Assembly: GCF_002015035.1 (NCBI RefSeq)
Contig: NZ_MUXY01000001.1
Span: 675,939 to 739,938 of the forward strand
Direction of reading: 5' to 3'
From: Haemophilus parahaemolyticus
GTDB lineage: Bacteria > Pseudomonadota > Gammaproteobacteria > Enterobacterales > Pasteurellaceae
Length of the DNA stretch: 64,000 bases
Both the position numbers and the translations under genes were made by a program. Under the pieces are notes generated by a model. It was not told the DNA's origin, made no database searches, and saw only the letters and a program-made list of their open reading frames with translations. Every line of letters starts with the position of its first letter. Positions within the stretch are counted from its first letter, which is position 1. Below, one piece after another: positions 1 to 9,607 of this stretch.

Positions 1-769
1 CGATAACACGTTTGCCATTCGCTTTAGTTTGTAAGATTTGATCGACGACATCTTGCGACACTTCCGCATATTCTGCGTGCATTTTGTGATCTAAAATATT
101 TTCCACGCGAACAGGTTGGAACGTCCCCGCTCCAACGTGAAGCGTGACAAAAGCGGTATTTACGCCTTTCTCTTTTAATTTCGCTAATAAATTTTGGTCG
201 AAATGCAAGCCCGCAGTTGGTGCAGCTACTGCCCCTAATACTTTACTGTAAACTGTTTGATAACGCTCTTGGTCAGCATCTTCATCAGGACGGTCGATAT
301 ATGGCGGTAAAGGCATATGCCCTGCTTGTTGTAGCAAGTCAAAAAGCGGTGCTTCGCCTTCAAATTGCAATTCAAAGAGAGTGTCATGACGCTCAGTCAT
401 TGTTGCCGTTAAGCCATTACCTTCGCCTAGTTTATCTTCACCAAACACTAATACCGTGCCTTCTTTAGGTGCTTTAGATGCACGTACGTGAGCTAAGCAG
501 CGATGTTCATCTAATACACGTTCAACCAAGGCTTCGACCTTACCGCCACTTAATTTCCGTCCGTAAAGACGAGCTGGAATTACGCGGGTATTGTTAAAAA
601 CAAGCAAATCACCTTCATTTAAATGTTCGAGTAAATCAGTGAAGTGTTGATCTGCAAATTCGCCCGTGTTGCCGTTTAAATAGAGCAGTCGGCTGGCAGT
701 ACGCTCTTTGGTTGGATAGCGAGCAATAAGCTCAGCGGGTAAATCAAAATGGAAATCAGAAACTAACAT
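1..769 (-). CDS. queA: S-adenosylmethionine:tRNA ribosyltransferase-isomerase QueA (3' end outside window)
   Basis: Transfers and isomerises the ribosyl moiety of SAM onto preQ1 in tRNA, giving epoxyqueuosine, the penultimate step of queuosine synthesis in the cytoplasm. The reading frame starts at the ATG whose complement is at 767-769 and gives [19 protein letters not shown], the typical QueA N-terminus; later [13 protein letters not shown] and APTAGLHF are family signatures. About 256 codons are present of the usual 340-360; the C-terminus runs off the left edge. It is the first of five queuosine genes in the window (tgt at 7.7 kb, queCDE at 20-21.6 kb), so the genes are dispersed. Family assignment is firm; only completeness is unknown. 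Confidence 0.95.
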   Translation of the reverse strand, partial: MLVSDFHFDLPAELIARYPTKERTASRLLYLNGNTGEFADQHFTDLLEHLNEGDLLVFNNTRVIPARLYGRKLSGGKVEALVERVLDEHRCLAHVRASKAPKEGTVLVFGEDKLGEGNGLTATMTERHDTLFELQFEGEAPLFDLLQQAGHMPLPPYIDRPDEDADQERYQTVYSKVLGAVAAPTAGLHFDQNLLAKLKEKGVNTAFVTLHVGAGTFQPVRVENILDHKMHAEYAEVSQDVVDQILQTKANGKRVI

Positions 770-851
770 ATTATCCTTCTTTGGTAAAAAATAAGGGAAA
801 TTAGACCGCTTAATTTGATTGTGAGGGAAGAATGGATTCCTCCGCTTATCA

Positions 852-881
852 AATAAAACAGGACAGGAATAAGCCCTGTCC
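852..881 (-). terminator. Intrinsic terminator after perM
   Basis: Perfect 7-bp stem, GGACAGG (861-867) with CCTGTCC (875-881) and a 7-nt loop. Read on the minus strand it is followed by TGTTTTATTT. It lies between the end of perM and the start of queA, both on the minus strand, and separates the two transcripts. Confidence 0.7.
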
Positions 882-913
882 CTACGTTAAAGAAAACATA
901 TTTAGTCTAAAAA

Positions 914-1966
914 TTAATTTTCTTCTCTAGAAGCAAACGCATTAAATACGGCTTTGACTAAGGTTGCTAATGGAATTGCAAAAAACACGCCCCAGAACCC
1001 CCATAATCCGCCAAAAATAAGGACAGCAATAATGATGGTTAATGGGTGCAAATTCACTGCCTCAGAGAATAAAAACGGAACGACTAAATTACCGTCTAAT
1101 AATTGGCTAATGACAAATGCCAAAATTAAGTAGTAGAACTCAGGTGATAAACCGAACTGCATCAGAGCAATCAAGGCAATTGGAATCGTCGCAAGTACCG
1201 CACCAATGTAAGGCACTAGCACGGAAAGTCCAACGATGACTGAGAGCAAGAGCGGATAGCGTAAATCAAAGAAGATAAAAATGATATAGGTGACCACGCC
1301 AACAATGGCGATTTCTAAACATTTTCCGCGAATATAATTCGCAATTTGCTCTTGCATTTCCACCCAAACACGGGTTGCCAAACGGCGGTTTTTCGGCAAT
1401 AAATTGGCAAGCGAATTTAAAAAGAGGGATTTATCTTTCAGCAAGAAAAACACCATTAACGGCACGAGAAATGCATAAATGCCTAAGCCAACCAAGTTAA
1501 TCAGCGAGTTCACTGAAATGGAAAGCAACGATTCGCCGTAGCCCAAAATTTTTGCCCTCACCGAGCTAACCACGCTATCCAACATAGAATAATCAATTAG
1601 CTCAGGGTAGTGTTCTGGCAAGGTTTGCACCCATTCACTCAAGAGATTGAGCATATTGGGCAAATCGCGAATAAAATTGACCGCTTGATTCCATAAACTT
1701 GGCAGCAATACGACCAATAAAAATGACACGAGCGAAAGTGTTGAGCCAAGCACAATAACGACACTGAATGTTCTTGGCATAAAGCGTTCAATTAAGCGGA
1801 TTGGCACTTCTAGCAAATAAGCCAGAACAATCGCAATCAGTAAAGGCATAATGAGATTACTGAAAAAATAGATGATCCCAAAGCCAATTAGCAAAATCCC
1901 TGCAAGAGCTGCGATTTGAGGATCATTGAATTTCTGGCGATACCACGTTTGGATTTGTTCTAACAT
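914..1966 (-). CDS. perM: AI-2E family transporter / PerM-type permease
   Basis: Inner-membrane protein of 350 residues, close to E. coli PerM in length. An N-terminal pair of hydrophobic segments is followed by a soluble-looking part (about 100-160) and a C-terminal block of hydrophobic helices with [16 protein letters not shown] and [19 protein letters not shown], typical of the AI-2E/UPF0118 family. Some members export autoinducer-2 or ions; the substrate here cannot be told from sequence. It follows the methyltransferase gene with a 3-bp gap, so the two are probably cotranscribed, and is followed by a hairpin terminator. The family is secure, the function is not. Confidence 0.85.
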   Translation of the reverse strand: MLEQIQTWYRQKFNDPQIAALAGILLIGFGIIYFFSNLIMPLLIAIVLAYLLEVPIRLIERFMPRTFSVVIVLGSTLSLVSFLLVVLLPSLWNQAVNFIRDLPNMLNLLSEWVQTLPEHYPELIDYSMLDSVVSSVRAKILGYGESLLSISVNSLINLVGLGIYAFLVPLMVFFLLKDKSLFLNSLANLLPKNRRLATRVWVEMQEQIANYIRGKCLEIAIVGVVTYIIFIFFDLRYPLLLSVIVGLSVLVPYIGAVLATIPIALIALMQFGLSPEFYYLILAFVISQLLDGNLVVPFLFSEAVNLHPLTIIIAVLIFGGLWGFWGVFFAIPLATLVKAVFNAFASREEN

Positions 1967-1969
1967 AGG

Positions 1970-2725
1970 CTATTTTTGGCTACACACAGCAATGAAGCCC
2001 ATTTTTTTCTCTGGGTCATTAAAAGTTTTGAACATCTTAGTAAAGGTTTCACGGTTTTCTGGTTTAAGTGCATTGCTGATAATTTTCATTGCACCAAGCA
2101 CGCCTTCATCGGTAATTAACCCTTTTGGTGAAAGCAGAGACATATCGCCTGAGTAAGTATCTACATTACGGAAACCACAATGGTGGAAAAGCTCTTTCCA
2201 ACCCTCTTTTTTCAGTGGCGTAACGGTAATGTGAATCGCATCGCGTAGATCAGCGATTACGCCTTCTGCATCATCAGTATTTAGCATCACATCGTGAGTG
2301 AGTAATAAACCATTCGGTTTAAGCACACGGAGATATTCGCGAATTGCTTTTTCTTTTGCTTCAATTGGCAACATAGTCAGCATTGCTTCATTGATCACAA
2401 TATCAAAGCTGTTATCTTCAAATGGGAGTTTGGTAGCATTTGCACGTTGTACTTCTACTAACTCTTCTACGCCATTTTCTTTGATATTTGCACGTGCTTT
2501 TTCTAAGGCTTCTTCGTCTAAGTCAATGCCCGTAATATGGCAACCATACTCTTTGGCAAGCTGAATTGCGGTTGTCCCCATATTACACGCTACTTCAAGC
2601 ACTTTTTTATCTTTGTTGAAATCGCCATTTGCGATTAACCAATCAGTGGCAATTTTACCGCCTGGACGTAAACGAGTTTTACCTAAACGAGCTAAGAAAT
2701 TGTGTCCTACTTCTTCTTTTTTCAT
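1970..2725 (-). CDS. Class I SAM-dependent methyltransferase, substrate unknown
   Basis: A 251-residue Rossmann-fold methyltransferase. Motif I is VLEVACNMGTTAIQLA (about 43-58), followed by the acidic end of strand 2 in ITGIDLDEEAL and motif post-II ANATKLPFEDNSFDIVINEAML, all in the UbiE/Methyltransf_11 arrangement. Position of the first N in ACNMGT is unusual, where most members have GxGxG. The ATG is preceded by GAGG at a good distance. It is upstream of perM with 3 bp between them. Nothing in the context shows the substrate; small-molecule methylation is the family norm. Confidence 0.8.
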   Translation of the reverse strand: MKKEEVGHNFLARLGKTRLRPGGKIATDWLIANGDFNKDKKVLEVACNMGTTAIQLAKEYGCHITGIDLDEEALEKARANIKENGVEELVEVQRANATKLPFEDNSFDIVINEAMLTMLPIEAKEKAIREYLRVLKPNGLLLTHDVMLNTDDAEGVIADLRDAIHITVTPLKKEGWKELFHHCGFRNVDTYSGDMSLLSPKGLITDEGVLGAMKIISNALKPENRETFTKMFKTFNDPEKKMGFIAVCSQK

Positions 2726-2849
2726 AAATACCTCGGGCTTGTTTCTTTTGTAAATTTTGATCGAAAAATAACCGCTTTAAGCGGTAAGATTTGGGAGTAA
2801 TTATACAAAATATTTTACGGTTCTTATAGGATAAAAGCAGTGAATATAT

Positions 2850-2878
2850 AAAAAATAACCCCACGAGGGCGTGGGGTT
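2850..2878 (-). terminator. Intrinsic terminator of ilvIH
   Basis: GC-rich 9-bp stem, AACCCCACG (2857-2865) with CGTGGGGTT (2870-2878), followed on the minus strand by TATTTTTTATA. It sits 11 bp after the ilvH stop codon and is a textbook rho-independent terminator. Confidence 0.9.
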
Positions 2879-2889
2879 AAAGTTGGAGG

Positions 2890-3381
2890 TTATAGACAGT
2901 TATTTTCGCCGCGTGAAAGGCTGATTAAACCAGAACGTACGATTTCAACGATGGTGGTTTCCGCTTTCACCGCATCAATAAAGGCGTTAAGTTTTTCACT
3001 CGTACCTGTTAATTGAATGGTGTAAAGTTTTGGAGCGATGTCCACGATTTGCCCACGGAAAATATCGGTCATTCGTTTTAATTCATCGCGAGCAGAGCCT
3101 GTAGCACGCACTTTCAGTAATAACACTTCGCGTTCTACGTGTTCGCAGGCACTGAGGTTAATCACTTTGAATACATCAATGAGTTTGTGAAGTTGTTTTT
3201 CAATCTGCTCTAAGATTTTTTCATCACCGTTTGCTACGATAGTCATACGTGAAAGGCTTTCATCATCGGTTGGAGCAACAGTTAAACTTTCGATATTAAA
3301 GCCACGTTGTGAGAAAAGGGCAACCACGCGAGATAAAGCACCTGATTCATTTTCAAGTAAGACTGATAATGTTCTACGCAT
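2890..3381 (-). CDS. ilvH: Acetolactate synthase III small (regulatory) subunit
   Basis: Regulatory subunit that binds valine and stimulates the IlvI catalytic subunit in the first common step of valine, leucine and isoleucine synthesis. At 163 residues it has normal length. The N-terminal ACT domain reads [30 protein letters not shown], followed by the second regulatory domain from about residue 80 ([16 protein letters not shown]). Its start overlaps the end of ilvI by 8 bp, giving translational coupling; a GGAG lies 9 bp upstream inside ilvI. The terminator follows directly. Confidence 0.97.
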   Translation of the reverse strand: MRRTLSVLLENESGALSRVVALFSQRGFNIESLTVAPTDDESLSRMTIVANGDEKILEQIEKQLHKLIDVFKVINLSACEHVEREVLLLKVRATGSARDELKRMTDIFRGQIVDIAPKLYTIQLTGTSEKLNAFIDAVKAETTIVEIVRSGLISLSRGENNCL

Positions 3382-5095
3382 CTGTACGCTCCGTTTTGCT
3401 TAAAATCATTTCATTCATTGCACCGCCACGAATTTGCATCGGGTAAACGTGCTCGGTTTCATCTACACGCACATCGACAAAGACCAATTTATCTTTAATC
3501 GCAAAGGCTTGTGTGAGTTTTTCTTCCAATTCACTTGGATGATCGATGGTAATGCCCACATGTCCGTAAGCTTCCGCCAATTTCGCGAAATCTGGCAATG
3601 AGTTCATATACACTTGTGAGTGACGACCTTGATAAATAATATCTTGCCACTGTTTTACCATTCCTAAGAATCGGTTGTTAAGGCTGACAATCACCACTGG
3701 CGTGTCGTATTGTTTAGCGGTAGAAAGCTCTTGAATATTCATTTGAATTGAACCATCACCCGTAACACACACAACAGTTGCTTCAGGGTGTGCAAATTTT
3801 ACCCCAATTGCAGCAGGTAAGCCGAAGCCCATTGTGCCCGCACCGCCAGAGTTAATCCAACGGCGAGGTTTATCAAAGCCATAATGCAATGCGGCAAACA
3901 TTTGGTGCTGACCCACATCTGAAGCAACATACGCATCGCCATTCGTCAATTTGTGGATTAAGCGGATGACTTGTTGCGGTTTAATAACCTCTGAACTCTC
4001 TTCAAATTTCAAGCAATCTTTTGCTTTCCATTCGTCGATTTGTTTCCACCAAGCGGTCAAATCTGCCTGATTTTTTGCCAAATTCTCATCTTCAAGCAAG
4101 CTTAAAAATTCATCTAACACATTCTTCGCTGAGCCTACGATTGGAATGTAAGCTTGAACGGTTTTTGAGATAGAAGCTGGATCAATATCTACGTGAATAA
4201 CTTTTGCATTTGGGCAATATTTTGTTAAGTTTGCAGTCGTACGGTCATCAAAACGCACACCGATACCTAAAATCAAATCGCTTTCGTGCATTGCATTATT
4301 GGCTTCATAAGTGCCGTGCATCCCAAGCATACCAAGGAATTGGCGGTCTGAGCTAGGATAAGCCCCTAATCCCATTAACGAACTGGTTACAGGTAAGTTT
4401 AATTTCTTCGCAAAATCAACAAGCTCGTTGCTACATTCTGCTGAAATTACCCCGCCACCTACGTAAAGCACAGGTTTTTTTGCCACCATCAAGGCTTTTA
4501 ATGCACGTTTGATTTGCCCTTTGTGCCCTTGCACAGTTGGATTGTAAGAACGCAATGCCATTTCTTTCGGGTATTCATAAGCGAATTTATTGGCAGGATT
4601 TACCATATCTTTTGGAATATCGATCACCACAGGACCAGGTCGACCTGTTGAAGCAATATAGAATGCTTTTTTGATGGTTTCAGGAATTTCTTGCGGATCT
4701 TTAATCATAAAGCTGTGTTTCACCACAGGGCGAGAAATGCCGATCATATCGCACTCTTGGAACGCATCTGAACCGATTAACGAAGAAGGCACTTGACCTG
4801 TGATAATCACAAGCGGCACAGAATCGGTATAAGCGGTTAAAATCCCTGTAATCGCATTGGTTGCACCAGGACCTGAAGTCACCAACACGCAACCCACTTT
4901 GCCCGTTGAGCGAGCGTAACCATCTGCCATATGCACCGCACCTTGTTCGTGACGAACTAACACGTGGTTAAGGCTTGATTGATGAATTGCATCATAAATA
5001 TCTAACACTGAGCCTCCTGGATAGCCGAAAACGTATTCCACGCCTTCATCTAACAAGGATTGCACCACCATTTCTGCACCAGAAAGTTTTTTCAT
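3374..5095 (-). CDS. ilvI: Acetolactate synthase III large (catalytic) subunit
   Basis: ThDP- and FAD-dependent enzyme condensing two pyruvates, or pyruvate with 2-oxobutyrate. The start is taken as the ATG at 5095 because GGAGG precedes it by 5 bp ([14 protein letters not shown]); an upstream in-frame TTG at 5107 overlaps that ribosome site and is not needed. Product 573 residues. Visible signatures are the ThDP-activating glutamate in [15 protein letters not shown], the [12 protein letters not shown] linker, and the ThDP motif [12 protein letters not shown] ending near [14 protein letters not shown]. It forms an operon with ilvH, which overlaps its 3' end by 8 bp. Confidence 0.97.
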   Translation of the reverse strand: MKKLSGAEMVVQSLLDEGVEYVFGYPGGSVLDIYDAIHQSSLNHVLVRHEQGAVHMADGYARSTGKVGCVLVTSGPGATNAITGILTAYTDSVPLVIITGQVPSSLIGSDAFQECDMIGISRPVVKHSFMIKDPQEIPETIKKAFYIASTGRPGPVVIDIPKDMVNPANKFAYEYPKEMALRSYNPTVQGHKGQIKRALKALMVAKKPVLYVGGGVISAECSNELVDFAKKLNLPVTSSLMGLGAYPSSDRQFLGMLGMHGTYEANNAMHESDLILGIGVRFDDRTTANLTKYCPNAKVIHVDIDPASISKTVQAYIPIVGSAKNVLDEFLSLLEDENLAKNQADLTAWWKQIDEWKAKDCLKFEESSEVIKPQQVIRLIHKLTNGDAYVASDVGQHQMFAALHYGFDKPRRWINSGGAGTMGFGLPAAIGVKFAHPEATVVCVTGDGSIQMNIQELSTAKQYDTPVVIVSLNNRFLGMVKQWQDIIYQGRHSQVYMNSLPDFAKLAEAYGHVGITIDHPSELEEKLTQAFAIKDKLVFVDVRVDETEHVYPMQIRGGAMNEMILSKTERTDA

Positions 5096-5119
5096 TAAAT
5101 CCTCCAACTTCTTATAGCA

Positions 5120-5138
5120 TTGTGAACGTTATTCACAA
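5120..5138. promoter_or_regulatory. Inverted repeat in the ilvI leader
   Basis: Perfect 7-bp arms TTGTGAA and TTCACAA separated by 5 bp, 25-43 bp upstream of the ilvI start. It resembles a CRP site but the TGTGA and TCACA halves are 7 bp apart instead of 6. It may be an operator or a leader hairpin; the rest of the 5096-5252 leader shows no clear leader peptide or attenuator. Confidence 0.4.
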
Positions 5139-5252
5139 CTCAAATATACGATGAAATTGGCAACATTGTGCAAGAGTTTCTAGCATTTGTCTAGCGGTAG
5201 AATTTTACTTAAATTTAGCAGAAAATTTTTTAAACTTGATTAATTTAGATAT

Positions 5253-5297
5253 AAATAAGAAAAATGTTGTGCATTCCTATAGAATTAGCACAACATT
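5253..5297 (-). terminator. Intrinsic terminator after the 5363-5800 gene
   Basis: Perfect 10-bp stem AATGTTGTGC (5263-5272) with GCACAACATT (5288-5297); the loop contains a further ATTC/GAAT pairing. On the minus strand it is followed by TTTTCTTATTT. It ends the transcript of the lysozyme-inhibitor-like gene and isolates it from ilvI. Confidence 0.85.
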
Positions 5298-5362
5298 CTT
5301 TATTTTATAAAATTAACAGCGTTAAATTTTTATCTAAAATAATCGCTCATCAACAGATGACA

Positions 5363-5800
5363 TTATCTGTTCGCTTTTGCAGTAGCTTTAGTGTTAATAT
5401 CACAGTTTTTAACAACGATTGTATCGCTTTGTTTACCTTTTTGGATTAAGTTTACTGGAATCACAGTGTCAAAATTATCTAAAGTTAATCCACTATCTAC
5501 ATTCCAAACATAATCGCCAGCAACAAATTGAGTAAAGTCTGCCGTTTCTTTATTACGCATAAAGTTTTTCGAGATAATTTTATTCCCCACACTTAACATC
5601 GCAGCACTAGGTTCTTGATCTTCAAATTGATATACCGCAGTGACAGTTTTTTTGTTACAGGTATATACAACGGTTTTATCCATAATAGCAGGAAGAGTTG
5701 CCATAGTGTCTGATGCTTTTTCCATTTTAGGCATTTCTTTTGCATAAGCAGAAACAGCAAATGTCATCGCTAATGCAGGTAAGATTTTTATCAATTTCAT
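5363..5800 (-). CDS. Periplasmic protein resembling the lysozyme-inhibiting adhesin complex protein (ACP) family
   Basis: Exported protein of 145 residues. A signal peptide covers residues 1-20 with a likely cleavage after AYA. The mature part has two cysteines, one early (VVYTCNKK) and one near the C-terminus (VVKNCDIN), beta-rich sequence between them, and FVAGDYVWNVD. The order YxC...VTAVYxF...G.YVW...I.VKDC-like end is the layout I recall for Neisseria ACP and related MliC-type lysozyme inhibitors. This is a fold-level resemblance and not a close match. GAGG precedes the ATG by 7 bp. A palindrome lies over its promoter and a strong terminator follows, so it is a single-gene unit. Confidence 0.55.
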   Translation of the reverse strand: MKLIKILPALAMTFAVSAYAKEMPKMEKASDTMATLPAIMDKTVVYTCNKKTVTAVYQFEDQEPSAAMLSVGNKIISKNFMRNKETADFTQFVAGDYVWNVDSGLTLDNFDTVIPVNLIQKGKQSDTIVVKNCDINTKATAKANR

Positions 5801-5820
5801 GTTTAGTCCTCTGATTGTTG

Positions 5821-5858
5821 ACCCTATTATTAGGGTACTTACTTAGATATTTGCAATG
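5821..5858 (-). promoter_or_regulatory. Likely promoter with overlapping palindrome
   Basis: On the minus strand a TTGCAA (5853-5858) is followed 18 bp later by TAATAA, about 30 bp before the 5800 start. The -10 area is enclosed by the perfect palindrome ACCCTA-TTAT-TAGGGT (5821-5836), which could be a repressor site. No known regulator consensus is recognised. Confidence 0.4.
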
Positions 5859-5867
5859 AAAAAAAGT

Positions 5868-5902
5868 TCCTTTAAAAAGCAGTCTAATATAGGCTGCTTT
5901 TT
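5868..5902 (-). terminator. Hairpin after carbonic anhydrase gene
   Basis: AAAAAGCAG (5874-5882) pairs with CTGCTTTTT (5894-5902) around an 11-nt loop. The stem is flanked by A and T runs on both sides and could terminate in either direction; on the minus strand it lies downstream of can. Confidence 0.6.
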
Positions 5903-5999
5903 TTACGATATTGCAAAGGTCAGTTAACATTATTTCAATATAAGAAAAAGGTTTGATATTCCCCCCTATGTCAACAACCTTTATATGCTGATTTTTGCT

Positions 6000-6746
6000 C
6001 TATTCTGTGACAGTTTGCTCTGCAAGTGCTTCCTGCAGTTTTTGAACTTCTTGCTCTACTTCTTTTTCATGCGTCGTTTTTTCAGAGAGTTCATTGGCTT
6101 CGGAGATCAATTTTGCGATGGCATTACGATAAGTGATTTCCAACGTTTCACGACTGGTTGCCATTACGCCTTGGTCGATTAGAAAGCCATCGTTCACATC
6201 ATATACCCAGCCATGAATAGAGAGTGTTTTGCCTTTATCCCAAGCGGTTCGAATAATAGAACTACAACCTAAATTATAAACCTGTTCAGCAACATTTAAG
6301 CGGGTCAACATATTAGCTCGATGTTCAGGCGATAACTTGCCAAGCATATGCCCGTGCTTAAACCAAAGATCGCGAATGTGAAGCAACCAGTTACTGATTA
6401 AACCGAGATCTTGCACCGTGCCCATTGCAGCTTTAATGCCTCCGCAGTTAGTATGTCCGCAAATAATGATGTGCTTGATATTTAATACATCCACGGCATA
6501 TTGCACCACAGAAAGGCAGTTAAGATCAGTATGAATCACCATATTTGCTACATTACGATGGACAAATAACTCACCAGGCCCAAGCCCTGTTAATTTTTCA
6601 GCTGGCACGCGACTATCTGAACAGCCAATCCAGAGATAAGTTGGATTTTGGTGTTCTGCAAGCTCTTTAAAATAATCAGATTGCTCATCTTTCATTTTAG
6701 TTGCCCAAGCGTGATTATTGGCAAACAATTGTTCAATCGTTTTCAT
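6000..6746 (-). CDS. can: Beta-class carbonic anhydrase
   Basis: Zinc enzyme interconverting CO2 and bicarbonate in the cytoplasm, supplying bicarbonate to carboxylases. The 248 residues include the zinc and catalytic dyad motif [11 protein letters not shown] (Cys, Asp, Arg) and the second zinc motif CGHTNCGG (His, Cys). W in [11 protein letters not shown] in HRNVAN and Y in [10 protein letters not shown] correspond to the bicarbonate allosteric site known from the H. influenzae and E. coli type II enzymes. The last 25 residues form a charged helical tail rich in Glu. A 21-bp gap separates it from the DUF1439 gene upstream, suggesting cotranscription. Confidence 0.95.
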   Translation of the reverse strand: MKTIEQLFANNHAWATKMKDEQSDYFKELAEHQNPTYLWIGCSDSRVPAEKLTGLGPGELFVHRNVANMVIHTDLNCLSVVQYAVDVLNIKHIIICGHTNCGGIKAAMGTVQDLGLISNWLLHIRDLWFKHGHMLGKLSPEHRANMLTRLNVAEQVYNLGCSSIIRTAWDKGKTLSIHGWVYDVNDGFLIDQGVMATSRETLEITYRNAIAKLISEANELSEKTTHEKEVEQEVQKLQEALAEQTVTE

Positions 6747-6767
6747 TCTTTCTCCTTTTATTTAGGG

Positions 6768-7343
6768 TTAGAAAAGGCTGGTTTCTAAACGCAACATGCC
6801 TTTTTCTACAATAATTGCCTTACCAAATTTTTTCACCAGCATTTCTTTGGTTTTAGTTTCATCTAACGTATAAACAGGCGAACGATTCAATAAATTCGTT
6901 AAACCATCAAAAAGCATAGGCAAGAAAAATTGTACGGTTTCTTGATATTTTTCTGGTGAAACTTCCCAACTAAGTAGACGGACATCTTTTAAGTAAACTG
7001 CCCCTTTTTCAGGATCAAAATAAGGTATAGTGTCTAAATTTATCTTAATTTTTGCTTCGTGCTTTTTACCACGAGCAATCAACAAGCCATCCACAATACC
7101 TTGAATTTCAACTTTTTTCTCGTTGGTTTGACCAATTTGCGTGACTAAATCATGCAACTGGTAATCCAGTTGCATTAAACCTGGTATCCCCACACTATCG
7201 GCAAGCGGGATTTTTTCAGCAAGCTGTGTACGTAGATAGTCGTTAATTTCTTTTTCCGAAATGCTAAGTAAATTAGCAGAAGCCACTGCCACTACACCAA
7301 TTGCAACCACGAAAAACGCCACGATTCTGTAAATAAATTTCAT
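6768..7343 (-). CDS. DUF1439 family envelope protein (YceB-like)
   Basis: A 191-residue protein matching the YceB/DUF1439 layout: N-terminal hydrophobic segment, ISEKEINDYLRTQLAEK, the middle MQLDYQLHDLVTQIG, PYFDPEKGAVYLKDVRLL, and NRSPVYTLDE near the C-terminus. E. coli YceB is a lipoprotein, but here the hydrophobic segment (residues 5-22) has no lipobox cysteine, so it would be membrane-anchored or periplasmic. Function of the family is unknown. It lies just upstream of can on the same strand. Confidence 0.75.
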   Translation of the reverse strand: MKFIYRIVAFFVVAIGVVAVASANLLSISEKEINDYLRTQLAEKIPLADSVGIPGLMQLDYQLHDLVTQIGQTNEKKVEIQGIVDGLLIARGKKHEAKIKINLDTIPYFDPEKGAVYLKDVRLLSWEVSPEKYQETVQFFLPMLFDGLTNLLNRSPVYTLDETKTKEMLVKKFGKAIIVEKGMLRLETSLF

Positions 7344-7447
7344 ACTTTCTCCTTTCTATTGGCTGTTCAGAATAAAAACGGGTAGAATACCCCTCTGTTT
7401 AGAATGGCAGAAATATAACAAGTTCTACAAAACTAAGGAATTTTTAA

Positions 7448-7582
7448 ATGAAAAAATTTGCAATAAGCCTGCTTTTAATTTGTTTATTAGCAGGCTGTAG
7501 CTTTTCTGGCGGTGCAAATGTCGGCGGTGGTTCAAACGGCGTAGGCTTTGGATTAGGGCTTGGCACTGGCATTCGTTTTTAA
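7448..7582 (+). CDS. Small glycine-rich lipoprotein (44 aa)
   Basis: A short gene: ATG at 7448 preceded by AAGGA at 8 bp, 44 codons, TAA at 7580-7582. The product starts MKKFAISLLLICLLAGC, a complete lipoprotein signal with lipobox LAGC and Cys17, followed by 27 residues dominated by Gly, Ser, Asn and Phe (GGANVGGG, GFGLGLGTGIRF). The mature peptide is too short for an enzyme; many Pasteurellaceae encode such tiny lipoproteins of unknown role. It is divergent from the DUF1439 gene and 78 bp upstream of tgt. A short GCGGT/ACCGC hairpin (7605-7619) follows but has no clear T run. Confidence 0.7.
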   Translation: MKKFAISLLLICLLAGCSFSGGANVGGGSNGVGFGLGLGTGIRF

Positions 7583-7636
7583 ATTTGCATTTAGCAAAAG
7601 TGTGGCGGTTTTTGACCGCTTGAATAAAAATAATAG

Positions 7637-8809
<1,173 letters not shown>

Positions 8810-8827
8810 TGTATAACTAAAATAAAG

Positions 8828-8860
8828 AAAGGCTGAAATTGTTAAGGTTTCAGCCTTTTT
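8828..8860. terminator. Bidirectional terminator between tgt and yqaA
   Basis: Stem AAAGGCTGAAA (8828-8838) with TTTCAGCCTTT (8848-8858), 9-nt loop, T run following on the plus strand and an A/T-rich tract on the minus strand. It lies between the convergent tgt and yqaA. Confidence 0.85.
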
Positions 8861-8861
8861 G

Positions 8862-9371
8862 CTACAAAACATATTTTACAAGCGGGTAAATTGTGATTAA
8901 AAGTAGCAAATATCGAATGAGTTTACCCATAAAAATATAAAAGGCACTTTTTACTAAAGGAAGTCTGAGCCAACCTGCTAATCCACAAAGCAGATCTCCT
9001 AGCAGAGGTAACCAACTCAGCAGAAGCATTATTGTTCCATAACGATTTAATTTATGTATTACCCACTCAGCATATTTATGATTTAAAGATTTTGGCTCAG
9101 GAATAAGTCTCCCAAAGTACAACGTGAGTAAGCTACCTAATGTGTTACCTATTGTTGCAACACAAACAAGCCAAATAAGTGGAGAGGTAATCAAAGCGTG
9201 TTCAAATAAAATGGTTTGTGTAGCAATGGTACTAAAAACAATTTCAGAATTACCTGGTAGCAGAGAAGCACTCACAAAAGCACTTGCAAACATAATAATG
9301 AGCTGATTTTCGATTGATACTGTATTGGAAAAAAATAAATTAAAAAAATAAGTAAGGTAATCAGTAAACAT
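8862..9371 (-). CDS. yqaA: YqaA-type DedA/VTT family membrane protein
   Basis: Inner-membrane protein of 169 residues. Features of the YqaA branch of the DedA superfamily are visible: LLPGNSEIVF near residue 38, the GNTLGSLLTLYFGR stretch, and RYGTIMLLLSWLPLLGDLLCGLAGWLRLP. DedA proteins are implicated in phospholipid translocation and membrane homeostasis; the role of the YqaA branch is unclear. The start has only a weak ribosome site, so initiation at 9371 is less certain than the family call. Confidence 0.8.
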   Translation of the reverse strand: MFTDYLTYFFNLFFSNTVSIENQLIIMFASAFVSASLLPGNSEIVFSTIATQTILFEHALITSPLIWLVCVATIGNTLGSLLTLYFGRLIPEPKSLNHKYAEWVIHKLNRYGTIMLLLSWLPLLGDLLCGLAGWLRLPLVKSAFYIFMGKLIRYLLLLITIYPLVKYVL

Positions 9372-9437
9372 TGTTTTAATAAATTGTTAAAAAAGAGTTA
9401 ATTTAAATTTAATAAAAGTTTGCTATTTCTTGTAAAG

Positions 9438-9451
9438 TTGAGATACATCAA
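9438..9451. promoter_or_regulatory. FNR-like site upstream of focA
   Basis: TTGAGATACATCAA matches the FNR consensus TTGAT-N4-ATCAA in 9 of 10 defined positions. It lies 157 bp before the focA start and about 82 bp before the predicted start point at about 9527. Anaerobic activation of focA-pfl by FNR is established in E. coli; fnr itself is at 61.2 kb in this window. Confidence 0.6.
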
Positions 9452-9491
9452 AAAAAGGTGTTCAACCTCCCCCAAATAGGTAAGTTTTTGA

Positions 9492-9520
9492 TTTTCAGAT
9501 TGGTGGAACAGGTCTATAAT
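9492..9520 (+). promoter_or_regulatory. Likely focA promoter
   Basis: A consensus TATAAT (9515-9520) is preceded by TTTTCA (9492-9497) with a 17-bp spacer. The weak -35 fits a promoter needing an activator such as FNR at 9438-9451. The leader to focA would be about 80 nt. Confidence 0.55.
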
Positions 9521-9607
9521 TCCATACAAATCTTATTATTCCTTCAATTTTAGTTTATTCAGAAAAATTATTGAATAAGCATCAATGTAAACATAAAAGG
9601 ATTGCCT

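Noticed and set aside
3374..5107. TTG start at 5107 for ilvI
   Set aside because: It lies on the Shine-Dalgarno sequence of the ATG at 5095, which gives the normal N-terminus.
5121..5137. CRP site upstream of ilvI
   Set aside because: The half sites are separated by 7 bp instead of 6; kept only as an unexplained palindrome.
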